Assembly (NCBI GenBank): GCA_949987705.1
Contig: OX465281.1
Coordinates: 169,584,516-169,648,515, forward strand
Source: Thereva unica
Lineage: Eukaryota > Arthropoda > Insecta > Diptera > Therevidae
Reading direction: 5' to 3'
DNA: 64,000 bases
Positions 43,068 to 55,900 of this stretch are shown here, piece by piece. The notes under the pieces are model-generated. The model saw nothing but the letters and a program-made list of their open reading frames with translations, made no database searches and was not told the origin of the DNA. Each line of letters starts with the position of its first letter. Within the stretch, counting starts at the first letter, position 1. The translations under genes were made by a program, and so were the position numbers.

Positions 43068-46000
43068 GCTCGGCCATCCTAACGGCACAGTGTCCTCACT
43101 GGGGTAGTCGTCTTCGCAATCTTCGTCTTCAACTCGTCCTTCATCGTTTTCATCGCCGGGTGGTAGACGGCACCACTTCTTCCTCTTGTCGCTTGAAAAT
43201 ACGGAAGTATACGCTCGCTGAGTTACCTTTAGATACGGAGGATCCTCGAGTACGTATCTATCCTTATCTAGAACTTTCGTTACCATATAAGGCCCCTTAT
43301 ATGCTGGTTCAAGTTTTCTGGGTGCTCCAGTACTAACCGGTTCATTTTAAACTAACACGAGATCTCCAATTTTGTATTTCATAGGAGGTCGATGTAGTTG
43401 GTCGAATCTTCGCTTCCATTTTTCTCTCTGCTTGTTGATTAATTCAGCAGCAGCATAACGAATTTTCGGTAGTTCCTCTCCAGGTTCTTCATCCTTATCG
43501 ACTTGTAATGAGAGAGCGATTTGGTTTTCTTCAATGTCCCGCGGGTTGTGGGCTTCGTTTGGTGGTTTGGTTTACCATGGTGTTCAAAGTCCATTGGATG
43601 TTCCTCAGTTTTTCGTCCCACTTTCGGTCCTCTTGAGCGGTTGTGGTGATCATCGTTATGAGCGTTCTATTTGCTCTTTCCACCTGCCCGTTGGCCCGAG
43701 GAGTTCGTACTGCCACCTTTATATGTTGGATACAATTGTCTCGACAATAAGCCTCAAAAGGTTTAGAGGTGAACGCAGTACCTCTATCCGTAACGACTCT
43801 TGCTGGCATACCAATAATTGCCGTGATTTCGTTTAAGGCCTTTATGACAGGCGCAGTCGCTGTGTTTCTTACCGCTCGTACGACAATATATTTAGTAAAC
43901 GCGTCCACGATAACCAACACGTGCATGTTTCTCTTTGAACTTCGTGGAAAAGGTCCTAAATGGTCCATATGGATGGTCCTAAACGGAATTGGCTCGATTT
44001 CATCAAAATGGTATTCTCCTTCTTTACGACCTCCATGATGTTTGTTATACGCACATTCTACGCACGGTTGCGTATATTTCTTCACGTAACGTCTCATTTG
44101 TGGAAACCAATATATTTTTCGAATACGTTGCAATGTTTTATCCACCGCTAGTTGTCCCGCTTTATCATGACAGTCCTGCACAATCCTCCATTTAACCGCA
44201 TTGGGCACAACCCATAACTTAACGTTGTTTATTTTTCGATATAAGCGTCCTCGTTCGATGACGTAATCTTTCAATATTTGCTTATCGGCCTTTGATTTCA
44301 ATTTATCCACAATATTTTTAAGGAATGGATCCTGCATTTGTAAGGTATATAACCAATCGTCGTCTGTTATCATCACCTTGTAAATGTTTAACGAAGCCGG
44401 TTCTAACTCTTGTGACGCTTCTTCAGGCGAACGACTAAGCGCATCTACGTGTCCCATATGAATACCGGGTCGATGCTCCAACATAACGTCAAACTCTTGG
44501 ATTCTTAACCCCCATGTTGCAATGCGTGGAATTAACTCCTTCTCTGACATGGTTCTTTTTAACGTGGAACAATGTCACTACTCGAACTGTTTTTCCCAAA
44601 ATGTAATATTTGAATCTTTCTAGGCCCCTGACAACAGCTAACGTTTCTAATTCATAGCTATGAAAATTTCTCTCGGTATCGGTTGTAGCTCTACTAAAGT
44701 AAGCAATAGGTTTTAAATTTGTCTCGGATCGTTGTAACATGATACCAGCCAAACCGCTACTGCTCGCGTCAGTGTGTACCTCGCAACTTAGTTTTGGATC
44801 ATAGGCTGCCAACTTTGGTTCTTTCGTCAGGTTATCTTTTAGTTGTTTAAAACTATTCTCCTGCTCTGCATTCCACTCGAACTTTGATTCCTTACGCAGT
44901 AACTTATTTAGCGGCGTTGCCATCTCAGCAAATTTAGGTACGAATTTCCGAAAATAACTGCATAATCCCAGGAATTGACGAACTTCTCTAACATTTTCTG
45001 GACATTTGAAATTTGTTATCGTTTTCATTTTCAGGGCACCCGGTCTGACTTCGTTCAGCTTTATTTCATGACCCAGATACTCAATAGTGGTTTTTACGAA
45101 CATACATTTTTTAGGTTTAACGTTAACCCCGATTGCCTTATTACATAAAAAACTCGTCTCAATTTTTGTTCCATTTCGCAGAATGTTCGACTTCCAATCA
45201 ACAAATCGTCCATATAATTTATTGTGTCCCCTTTCTGTAGATTCTTCAATACTCTCGCCATCAAACGCTGAAATACGGAAGGTGCATTCCTAAGTCCGAA
45301 AGGCATTCTTTTAAATTCATATAATCCGCTACTGGTTACGAATGCTGTATAATGTCGACTTGCATCAGCAATGGGCACTTGATAGTATCCACTATTTAAA
45401 TCTAGCACGGTATAATACTGATATTTCGCCGCTTCTTGTATTTGCTCTTCGATGTTGGGTGTTGGAAATATTTCCTTCTTGGTACGGCTATTTAAAACTC
45501 TATAATCAACGCAGAGTCGATAGCTGCCATCCTTTTTGGCTGCTAATAACGCAGGGCTCGCATACGAAGACGTCGATTCGCAAATAATATCGTTCTCAAT
45601 CAGGTCTTGCAACATATTAACAACTACTTCCCTCTTTGGATATGGAACACGATACGGTCGCAGTTCGAATGGTTTATTATTTTCCAACTCGATTTTCATT
45701 TCTATCAGATCGGTACATCCAATCTCGCTAAAGTTTCTCGCAAATAGTTCCCTATACTCGTTAACTAAGTCCAAGACTTTTTCTTCCACTCTAGTTTCGG
45801 TTATACCTATTTGTACTTCGCTTCTCAAAATCTCGTCGGGTCTTTTCACTTGCCTATTTCGCTGCGCTGGTACCATCTCAAATCGTAGTTGATTATATTC
45901 TTTTATCATACGTAATCCTTCTTTGTTTAATAAATCGTGTCCTATCAGTAAACTCACCGGTAGGGCGTCATCTGGTACTACATAAAAAATTCCTTCCCAT

Positions 46001-46364
46001 CTAATTCCGTCTAAGATAAATTCTAAATTTATCCTTTCTGTGGAAACGTAACTCCCTCCAAGGAAACCTGAAATTTCATTCCGGCATTTTTGTGTGGATA
46101 TTTTAATGGACCCAATTTCGCTTTGTTTAACATTGAGCAATCAGACCCGTCATCAATAAAAGCAACAAATTCGGTATCTTTTACTGTAACTATTTTATAA
46201 TTTTCATTTTTCAATTTTGCCTCGAAATATCCAGCTTTATTGTTTTGCTGAGTACAATCTTGTACCCCTTTTCTATGCACTTTGTTACATTTTCCGCATC
46301 GTTCTCTCCTTTGAGGTGCTGGACAATCTTTAGACAGATGCCCCTGTTGTGACAATTGAAACAC
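43038..46364 (-). pseudogene. Gypsy-2 pol: zinc knuckles, protease, RT, RNase H, integrase
   Basis: From 46364 leftward: a zinc knuckle remnant (QQGHLSKDC, CGKCNKVHRKGVQDC), protease FVAFIDDGSDCSMLNKAKLG, a frame change near 46050, then reverse transcriptase YTVLDLNSGYYQVPIADASR, RMPFGLRNAPSVFQRLM and NYMDDLLIGSRTF. RNase H follows (CEVHTDASSSGLAGIMLQRS, FHSYELETLAVV), with a shift near 44560. Integrase has HDKAGQLAVDKTL...CVECAYNKHH, DHLGPFPRSSKRNMHVLVIV, VVTDRGTAFTSKPFEAYC and NGQVERANRTLI, a shift near 43560, then a GPYMVTKVLDKDRYVLEDPP end domain with one upstream stop near 43348. Gene order and motifs are standard Gypsy. The catalytic triads are visible, but breaks prevent a complete polyprotein. 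Confidence 0.9.
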
Positions 46365-46588
46365 TCAACACTTTTCGGTACTCGACATTCGTTTCGTTAT
46401 GCCCAAGGTTTTTGCAATTGTAACATAATCGTCTCTCGTTCATATTTTATATTGGCATATCCTCGTGGTTTCACCGATGATGCCTGTACAGTTGTGCCTT
46501 TCTTAGAGATATTCCTTAATTCCCTCAAACTCAGACACCATTCAACCCTGTCTTTGAGCTCAGATATCGTTGGCTCTGAAAGATTGTA
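46365..46588 (-). pseudogene. Gypsy-2 gag C-terminal part
   Basis: The minus strand reads SEPTISELKDRVEWCLSLRE and LRNISKKGTTVQASSVKPRG, followed after a shift by a CYNCKNLGHNETNC-like zinc knuckle. It continues the gag interrupted at 57461. After subtraction of the insert the two gag parts are out of phase, so a small frameshift is also present. Confidence 0.75.
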
Positions 46589-46596
46589 AATAATTC

Positions 46597-46767
46597 ATGA
46601 GCCTGAAGTTCCGAACGTTCGATCGAACGATTTTAGAAAAAAAAATTAAATTTTGAATTTAACTATCGGACCTTAAAAAACAAGTAAATAATTGTTTTTT
46701 GATACCAGACAGACAGTGGGGGTCTCGAAAAATATCATACCTAAATTATTATTCCCGAATTATAAAC
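46597..46767 (+). repeat. Left outer terminal inverted repeat
   Basis: It is mirrored at 57279-57453. It contains the perfect 14-bp palindrome CGTTCGATCGAACG (46616-46629), an ATACCAGACAGACAGTGGGG tract and AATATCATACCTAAATTATT, all present inverted at the right end. The palindrome is a plausible protein-binding site. Confidence 0.92.
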
Positions 46768-49571
46768 CTACCCCTAACTCACCCCCTAAAAATGATTTTT
46801 TTTGAAAAAAATAGTTAGAGGTCGAGTGCCCCGCTGGATTTTTGTGGACTTGTTAAGGGTGGTACTAGTAACCACCACCAAAAATCTGAAGTCCATATCG
46901 TGCACGGGCGATACCCCTAACTCACCCCCTAGAAATGATTATTTTTAAACAAATAGTTAGAGGCCTAGTGCCCCGCTGGATTTTTGTGGACTTGTTAAGG
47001 GTGGTGCTAGTAACCACCACAAAAAATCTCAAGTCCATATCGTGCACGGGCGATACCCCTAACTCACCCCCTAGATATGATTATTTTTAAACAAATAGTT
47101 AGAGGCCTAGTGCCCCGCTGGATTTTTGTGGACTTGTTAAGGGTGGTGCTAGTAACCACCACCAAAAATCTGAAGTCCATATCGTGCACGGGCGATACCC
47201 CTAACTCACCCCCTAGAAATGATTATTTTAAACACAATAGTTAGAGGCCTAGTGCCCCGCTGGATTTTTGTGGACTTGTTAAGGGTGGTGCTAGTAGCCA
47301 CCACAAAAAATCTCAAGTCCATATCGTGCACGGGCGATACCCCTAACTCACCCCCTAGATATGATTATTTTTAAACAAATAGTTAGAGGCCTAGTGCCCC
47401 GCTGGATTTTTGTGGACTTGTTAAGGGTGGTGCTAGTAACCACCACAAAAAATCTCAAGTCCATATCGTGCACGGGCGATACCCCTAACTCACCCCCTAG
47501 ATATGATTATTTTTAAACAAATAGTTAGAGGCCTAGTGCCCCGCTGGATTTTTGTGGACTTGTTAAGGGTGGTGCTAGTAGCCACCACAAAAAATCTCAA
47601 GTCCATATCGTGCACGGGCGACACTTTTAACCCACCCCCTAGAAATGATTATTTTAAACACAATAGTTAGAGGCCTAGTGCCCCGCTGGATTTTTGTGGA
47701 CTTGTTAAGGGTGGTGCTAGTAGCCACCACAAAAAATCTCAAGTCCATATCGTGCACGGGCGATACCCCTAACTCACCCCCTAGATATGATTATTTTTAA
47801 ACAAATAGTTAGAGGCCTAGTGCCCCGCTGGATTTTTGTGGACTTGTTGAGGGTGGTGCTAGTAACCACCACAAAAAATCTCAAGTCCATATCGTGCACG
47901 GGCGATACCCCTAACTCACCCCCTAGATATGATTATTTTTAAACAAATAGTTAGAGGCCTAGTGCCCCGCTGGATTTTTGTGGACTTGTTAAGGGTGGTG
48001 CTAGTAGCCACCACAAAAAATCTCAAGTCCATATCGTGCACGGGCGACACTTTTAAAACACCCCCTAGAAATGATTATTCTAAACACAATAGTTAGAGGC
48101 CTAGTGCCCCGCTGGATTTTTGTGGACTTGTTAAGGGTGGTGCTAGTAGCCACCACAAAAAATCTGAAGTCCATATCGTGCACGGGCGATACCCCTAACG
48201 CACCCCCTAGATATGATTATTTTAAACACAATAGTTAGAGGCGTAGTGCCCCGCTGGATTTTTGTGGACTTGTTAAGGGTGGTGCTAGTAGCCACCACAA
48301 AAAATCTCAAGTCCATATCGTGCACGGGCGATACCCCTAACTCACCCCCTAGATATGATTATTTTTAAACAAATAGTTAGAGGCCTAGTGCCCCGCTGGA
48401 TTTTTGTGGACTTGTTAAGGGTGGTGCTAGTAACCACCACAAAAAATCTCAAGTCCATATCGTGCACGGGCGATACCCCTAACTCACCCCCTAGATATGA
48501 TTATTTTTAAACAAATAGTTAGAGGCCTAGTGCCCCGCTGGATTTTTGTGGACTTGTTAAGGGTGGTGCTAGTAGCCAGCACAAAAAATCTCAAGTCCAT
48601 ATCGTGCACGGGCGGTACCCCTAATTCACCCCCTAGATATGATTATTTTTAAACAAATAATTAGGGGCCTAGTGCCCCGCTGGATTTTTGTGGACTTGTT
48701 AAGGGTGGTGCTAGTAACCACCACCAAAAATCTGAAGTCCATATCGTGCACGGGCGATACCCCTAACTCACCCCCTAGAAATGATTATTTTAAACACAAT
48801 AGTTAGAGGCCTAGTGCCCCGCTGGATTTTTGTGGACTTGTTAAGGGTGGTGCTAGTAGCCACCACAAAAAATCTCAAGTCCATATCGTGCACGGGCGAT
48901 ACCCCTAACTCACCCCCTAGATATGATTATTTTTAAACAAATAGTTAGAGGCCTAGTGCCCCGCTGGATTTTTGTGGACTTGTTAAGGGTGGTGCTAGTA
49001 ACCAGCACAAAAAATCTCAAGTCCATATCGTGCACGGGCGATACCCCTAACTCACCCCCTAGATATGATTATTTTTAAACAAATAGTTAGAGGCCTAGTG
49101 CCCCGCTGGATTTTTGTGGACTTGTTAAGGGTGGTGCTAGTAGCCACCACAAAAAATCTCAAGTCCATATCGTGCACGGGCGACACTTTTAAAACACCCC
49201 CTAGAAATGATTATTTTAAACACAATAGTTAGAGGCCGAGTGCCCCGCTGGATTTTTGTGGACTTGTTAAGGGTGGTGCTAGTAGCCACCACAAAAAATC
49301 TCAAGTCCATATCGTGCACGGGCGACACTTTTAAAACACCCCCTAGAAATGATTATTTTAAACACAATAGTTAGAGGCCGAGTGCCCCGCTGGATTTTTG
49401 TGGACTTGTTAAGGGTGGTGCTAGTAGCCACCACAAAAAATCTCAAGTCCATATCGTGCACGGGCGACACTTTTAAAACACCCCCTAGAAATTATTATTT
49501 TAAACACAATATGTAGTTAGAGGCCTAGTGCCTCGCTGGATTTTTGTGGACTTGTTAAGGGTGGTGCTAGT
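46768..49571 (-). repeat. Left satellite arm, ~142-bp units, about 20 copies
   Basis: The unit core is GGGTGGTGCTAGTA(A/G)CCACCAC, AAGTCCATATCGTGCACGGG and GTGCCCCGCTGGATTTTTGT, repeating every 141-142 bp (for example 46857, 46999, 47141, 47283, 47425). Type A units (ACCCCTAACTCACCCC, AAACAAATAG) predominate; type B units (ACACTTTTAAAACACC, AAACACAATAG) occur near 47625, 48049, 49183, 49325 and 49467. Short 60-63-codon frames recur once per unit but reflect periodicity, not genes. Confidence 0.95.
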
Positions 49572-49738
49572 CCTAACACCTTCCTAACATCTTTATTTGG
49601 GGCGGTGTATTAAGTACATAAGGCTAACAAAGAAATGAAAACAAATTTAGAAAACAGTTAATGCAATGAAAGTCAACTACCACCTGGCACCGTCTTCAAA
49701 AATGATTCTTCTTTCTATATCCATTCTGATTGGATTAA

Positions 49739-50015
49739 CCCTGCGTGTGTACACTGGGTCTTGGAAGGAACAGTTAAAATTTGAAACTCACATTTTCCTC
49801 TCATGAATAGAAGGCGAACTTCAATTACCTCCCCAATGCTTTTAAACATATGACTTTGGCAACTTGTTGGCTATATAGTAGACCCCAAGTAAGTACCCCA
49901 AAATATTTTTCAGATATTTTGTTTGATAGCCGAGAAAACTTTGAAAACCCGGCCGTTCCCTCAAAGACCTAGTGTACACACCATGTCTCGGAAAATATAG
50001 TGTACACACGCAGGG
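49739..50015. mobile_element. 277-bp piggyBac-type MITE
   Basis: The inverted ends CCCTGCGTGTGTACACT (left) and AGTGTACACACGCAGGG (right) are flanked by TTAA on both sides (49735-49738, 50016-50019). A CCC start at a TTAA target is the piggyBac signature. It has no coding capacity. Confidence 0.92.
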
Positions 50016-50559
50016 TTAATGCTGTAAAGAATTACAAACAATTATTTAATTTTTTCTGGTGGATTACGAGATTGTTTTTTTTTAAGTCGGTCACTTTAAT
50101 TTTACTTTCAATCAGACAAGAGTTTATGTCATCACAAAATATACAATAGACTTATTTTAAACATGTGGCAACAGGAATAATTTTTTTATCCCTGCTGTCA
50201 GTAAAGAATATTCGATTTCCTCTGATAGGATTGTTTAAAAACAACTCGTAAGTCTCTGTCCGGTTACTTTTGGGAGTCACTGTATGTATTTAAAAATAAT
50301 AAACACCCTAGCATCCTAGTATCCACGAAAGCCACTCTTTTGAGCATTATGTCTTGAAGAATATTGTTTAATTAATTTTGTTTTGTTAGTAATGAGATAA
50401 TTTTTGAGCTAATTACTTAATAGATGATAAATCATTTTGCTAAGGCAAATTATTATCAATTTGGTATAGTTTATAAAATGCTACAAATATTTGGCTGCTT
50501 TTCGGCCACCTTTTTAAGGTTCGGTATTCGGCAGAATAAAAATGAACAAACGACTTGCC

Positions 50560-50690
50560 AGGCGACGGCGGCGGCCTGCGGCAGAAGTCCCCATACATAG
50601 ATTTAATTTCTCCGCGCCGCCTGATGTTTATGCCAGCGCAAATGTTGTCCCATGTATTTTAAATGTCACCGCCACCCCTAAAATTCTTTG
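50560..50690. repeat. Dispersed repeat shared with the tandem duplication
   Basis: TTTAATTTCTCCGCGCCGCC and a CCCATGTATTTTAAATGTCA stretch match, with divergence, 28300-28410 and 36965-37075. The family is not identified. A 71-codon open frame here shows no domain. Confidence 0.65.
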
Positions 50691-52980
50691 TGGGTGGGTT
50701 AATCCACGTTATGCGGCCGAATACCAAATCATAAAAAACACACATATCACTATATGAAAGGAATCCAAATTTCTTCGGAAAGCAACATAAAAAAACCACA
50801 ATACATATTATGAAAGGGGACTCCAGACCGGGGAATAAATTTCTTGAGAAAAGCAATAAAAAACAATCGAAATCGAGTGGCTTCAAATCGTCTACGGAAT
50901 TGCGCGCAATTGTGTTAACACCGGAAATATTATTGTAGTATTAAGATCACATCTACAGTGAAAATTTTTCTATCCTCGAAATGTTTGCGAATTCGAGGCT
51001 TAGAGCGTGGCCGAATATTCGATATCTCTAGTCTAGATTGAACTAAATATTTTATGAATCGCTAATGCCATGTGGCCAAAAGTTCTTTTCTGGAGAACCG
51101 TCCATAAGAGATATCAAGTGGGTTACATTTTACCAATTGGGGCTGAATTTCAAAAACCCTAAAAAATAAATTTTTTGGTCATAATTCCTCTAATATCATT
51201 TTCATTTTCAATTTGCAAGTTTTCACGGGGGAAAAAAAGCCATAAAACAATTTTTTTGTATGTATTTACAATACAAAAATGTGTAACAGACAGCGTCTGG
51301 CCGGGGGATTTGTGCCGTGCCGGGGGATATCTCGCCCTGTCCAGACTCCGCGCCCTCAAATTTTTTAACCAAAAAATGCGCTTAAATAGGTCATCAATTC
51401 AGAATTTCATTCATAAAGGAAAAGGGTCGTAAGAAAATTGCGTCGAAGTTTATTTTTTAAATTTTTCTGTACGAGTTAATGCTCCTTCTATTCTTTAACG
51501 ATGGGTGCGCACGATGCAGAAAGATATAGAGTGCGTTCTTTCTCTGTCAAAAGCGATTCTTAACGAGCACTTTTTGCTTAGTTTGAAAGACTCGGAGAAC
51601 GGTGTCCGCGGTTAAGGGGGGTTCGCTATTCATGAAGGGGTCGTTGAATTTTCCGGATGACTTCTATAATAGATTTAGATTTGCTGAATCCGGAAATGCA
51701 AGATATTTTTGCAAAATCTCGGTCCTTCAGCTAAGCAATTATTTTTAACAAAAGGGTCTTGGAGGGGGTGGGTTTATATTCAAATATAATATAATATAAT
51801 ATAAGCATTGAAAAACTATTATTTTTTCTAGAATTTTTCAACTTAATTATACGAGTCCATAAATATGACTTCAACTAATATGCATACTTACATATGAAGA
51901 TATGAATTTTCCGTTCCCTAAATTTTATGAAATGTGATAACAATTTTTTATTTATCCTAGTTGTCTGTAAAAATGCCTGCGAAGGTAAGACATATTTGCG
52001 GCTACTTTTTCACTTTCATGCGACTATCGAGTCCCACTATTTGATCAGACCGAAAACTTGAAGGAAAGTGAGCTAAAACTTTTTTCATCATTCTAATTGT
52101 ACACCTCAGCAAGTTCAATCTCAATATCTATATTTGCCTAAATATATCCTGACCATACCTACTATAGGCAATTCGATTCTTTTTAGCACGATTTTGTATA
52201 TAAGATTGTCTATAATGTTATTTATACTTAGCTGACGCTGGATATTTTATTTAAATAGAGCTTTTTGGGGACTTCAATTGTATTGATAAAGAAACTTTTC
52301 ACTCTAATATGGACATACATACCTACATTTTCTACTCCGATTTTCGAAATGCAGATAGTCTTCGCAAATACTATCATTCCTGCAGCTTTCATCCTTTCAG
52401 AAAAGTCCACCACTTTTTGACGGTCACAGCTCGGGCTGTTAAGAACTTTGATTACCTTTCTGTATGGTTATATAATCTCGAATACGGGTAATCCGATTTC
52501 TATAGGACTTTAAGAGGTAGTATTTCGATTAAAAAAAAATTTTTTTTAGCAAAGACAGACAGGTCGTAATGGGGTATATAGCTGAATAATATATAATTTA
52601 ACAATAATAATTTTAACAAATTTCAAAGAAACAAAAAAATTATAAACACAAACATTAGAAAATAACGAGAAACAGCGATGGTCCTTTTCAGAACCAAATC
52701 AGTGCTAGTAAAATTGTCGCGATAAGAACACAACACACATTTCTAATGTTATGTATTCGTCTCAACAAAAAAATAGGAAAAAAAATGAGAATTGTGTGAT
52801 GTATTTATTACATTTATTAGGATCGCCAACTACAAATCTTTGGGCGGCAAAGATTTTTATTAATTATTTAAGCACTTAATTTGTAACATATTTCTTTTAG
52901 AACATTTAAAATTTTTGTAGGGTGTTCGTAGGGTACAGAGAATCAAATTTATAGCACGCTTACAGGCCTTTGACTATTCT

Positions 52981-55900
52981 TTCCAAAATAATAATTTCTA
53001 AGGGGTGGTTTTAGGGTGCCACCCGGGGATGTTATGAACTTGAAATTTTTTGTGGTAGTTCTTAATACCATCCGTAACAAGTATGCAAAAATAATGCGGG
53101 GTCTAAAGCCTCTAACTATTGTGTTTAAAATAATCATTTCTAGGGGGTGGGTTAAAAGTGTCGCCCGTGCACGATATGGGCTTGAGATTTTTTGTGGTGG
53201 CTACTAGCACCACCCTTAACAAGTCCACAAAAATCCAGCGGGGCACTAGGCCTCTAACTATTGTGTTTAAAATAATCATTTCTAGGGGGTGGGTTACAAG
53301 TGTCCCCCGTGCACGCTATGGGCTTGACAATTTTTGTGGTGGCTACTAGCACCACCCTTAGCAATTCCACAAAAATCCAGCGGGGCACTCGGCCTCTAAC
53401 TGTTGTGTTTAAAATAATCATTTCTAGGGGGTGGGTTAAGAGTGTCGCCCGTGCACGATATGGACTTGAGATTTTTGGTGGTGGCTACTAGCACCACCCT
53501 TAACAAGTCCACAAAAATCCAGCGGGGCACTAGGCCCTTAACTATTTGTTTAAAAATAATCATTTCTAGGGGGTGAGTTAGGGGTATCGCCCGTGCACGA
53601 TATGGACTTGAGATTTTTTGTGGTGGCTACTAGCACCACCCTTAACAAGTCCAGAAAAATCCATCGGGGCAATAGGCCTCTAACAATTGTGTTTAAAATA
53701 ATCATTTCTAGGGGGTGTTTTAAAAGTGTCCCCCGTGGACGATATGGACTTCAGATTTTTGGTGGTGGTTACTAGCACCACCCTTAACAAGTCCACAAAA
53801 ATCCAGCGGGGCACTAGGCCTCTAACTATTGTGTTTAAAATAATCATTTCTAGGGGGTGTTTTAAAAGTGCCCCCCGTGCACGATATGGACTTCAGATTT
53901 TTGGTGGTGGTTACTAGCACCACCCTTAACAAGTTCACAAAAATCCAGCGGGGCACTAGGCCTCTAACTATTGTGTTTAAAATAATCATTTCTAGGGGGT
54001 GTTTTAAAAGTGTCGCCCGTGCACGATATGGACTTGAGATTTTTTATGGTGGCTACTAGCATCACCCTTAACAAGTCCACAAAAATCCAGCGGGGCACTA
54101 GGCCTCTAACTATTGTGTTTAAAATAATCATTTCTAGGGGGTGTTTTAAAAGTGTCGCCCGTGCACGATATGGGCTTGAGATTTTTTGTGGTGGCTACTA
54201 GCACCACCCTTAACAAGTCCACAAAAATCCAGCGGGGCACTAGGCCTCTAACTATTGTGTTTAAAATAATCATTTCTAGGGGGTGTTTTAAAAGTGTCGC
54301 CCGTGCACGATATGGACTTCAGATTTTTGGTGGTGGTTACTAGCACCACCCTTAACAAGTCCACAAAAATCCAGCGGGGCACTAGGCCTCTAACTATTTG
54401 TTTAAAAATAATCATATCTAGGGGGTGAGTTAGGGGTATCGCCCGTGCACGATATGGACTTGAGATTTTTTGTGGTGGCTACTAGCATCACCCTTAACAA
54501 GTCCACAAAAATCCAGCGGGGCACTAGGCCTCTAACTATTGTGTTTAAAATAATCAATTCTAGGGGGTGTTTTAAAAGTGTCGCCCGTGCACGATATGGG
54601 CTTGAGTTTTTTTGTGGTGGCTACTAGCACCACCCTTAAGAAGTCCACAAAAATCCAGCGGGGCACTAGGCCTCTAACTATTGTGTTTAAAATAATCATT
54701 TCTAGGGGGTGTTTTAAAAGTGTCGCCCGTGCACGATATGGGCTTGAGATTTTTTGTGGTGGCTACTAGCACCACCCTTAACAAGTCCACAAAAATCCAG
54801 CGGGGCACTAGGCCTCTAACTATTGTGTTTAAAATAATCATTTCTAGGGGGTGTTTTAAAAGTGTCGCCCGTGCACGATATGGACTTCAGATTTTTGGTG
54901 GTGGTTACTAGCACCACCCTTAACAAGTCCACAAAAATCCAGCGGGGGCACTAGGCCTCTAACTATTTGTTTAAAAATAATCATATCTAGGGGGTGAGTT
55001 AGGGGTATCGCCCGTGCACGATATGGACTTGAGATTTTTTGTGGTGGCTACTAGCATCACCCTTAACAAGTCCACAAAAATCCAGCGGGGCACGAGGCCT
55101 CTAACTATTGTGTTTAAAATAATCATTTCTAGGGGGTGTTTTAAAAGTGTCGCCCGTGCACGATATGGGCTTGAGATTTTTTGTGGTGGCTACTAGCACC
55201 ACCCTTAACAAGTCCACAAAAATCCAGCGGGGCACTAAGCCTCTAACTATTGTGTTTAAAATAATCATTTCTAGGGGGTGTTTTAAAAGTGTCGCCCGTG
55301 CACGATATGGGCTTGAGATTTTTTGTGGTGGTTACTAGCACCACCCTTAACAAGTCCACAAAAATCCAGCGGGGCACTAGGCCTCTAACTATTTGTTTAA
55401 AAATAATCATTTCTAGGGGGTGAGTTAGGGGTATCGCCCGTGCACGATATGGACTTCAGATTTTTGGTGGTGGTTACTAGCACCACCCTTAACAAGTCCA
55501 CAAAAATCGAGCGGGGCACTAGGCCTTTAACTATTTGTTTAAAAATAATCATTTCTAGGGGGTGAGTTAGGGGTATCGCCCGTGCACGATATGGACTTGA
55601 GATTTTTGGTGGTGGTTACTAGCACCACCCTTAACAAGTCCACAAAAATCCAGCGGGGCACTAGGCCTCTAACTATTTGTTTAAAAATAATCATTTCTAG
55701 GGGGTGAGTTAGGGGTATCGCCCGTGCACGATATGGACTTGAGATTTTTGGTGGTGGTTACTAGCACCACCCTTAACAAGTCCACAAAAATCCAGCGGGG
55801 CACTCGGCCTCTAACTATTTGTTTAAAAATAATCATATCTAGGGGGTGAGTTAGGGGTATCGCCCGTGCACGATATGGACTTGAGATTTTTTGTGGTGGC

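Larger units (their letters stand above)
49572..52980. other. Central non-repeated part of the giant element
   Basis: It contains a piggyBac-type MITE (49739-50015), a dispersed repeat near 50560-50690, an (ATATA)n run near 51782-51803 and otherwise unassigned AT-rich sequence. I see no transposase motif on either strand. Confidence 0.6.

Noticed and set aside
50542..50757. 71-codon frame in the centre of the giant element as a transposase or regulator
   Set aside because: The segment is a dispersed repeat also found in the tandem duplication, and it encodes no recognisable domain.
47575..55338. Many 60-63-codon open frames in the satellite arms sharing KSTKIQRGTRPLTIVFKI
   Set aside because: They recur once per 142-bp unit in fixed phase and contain no known domain. 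They are a by-product of the repeat period.
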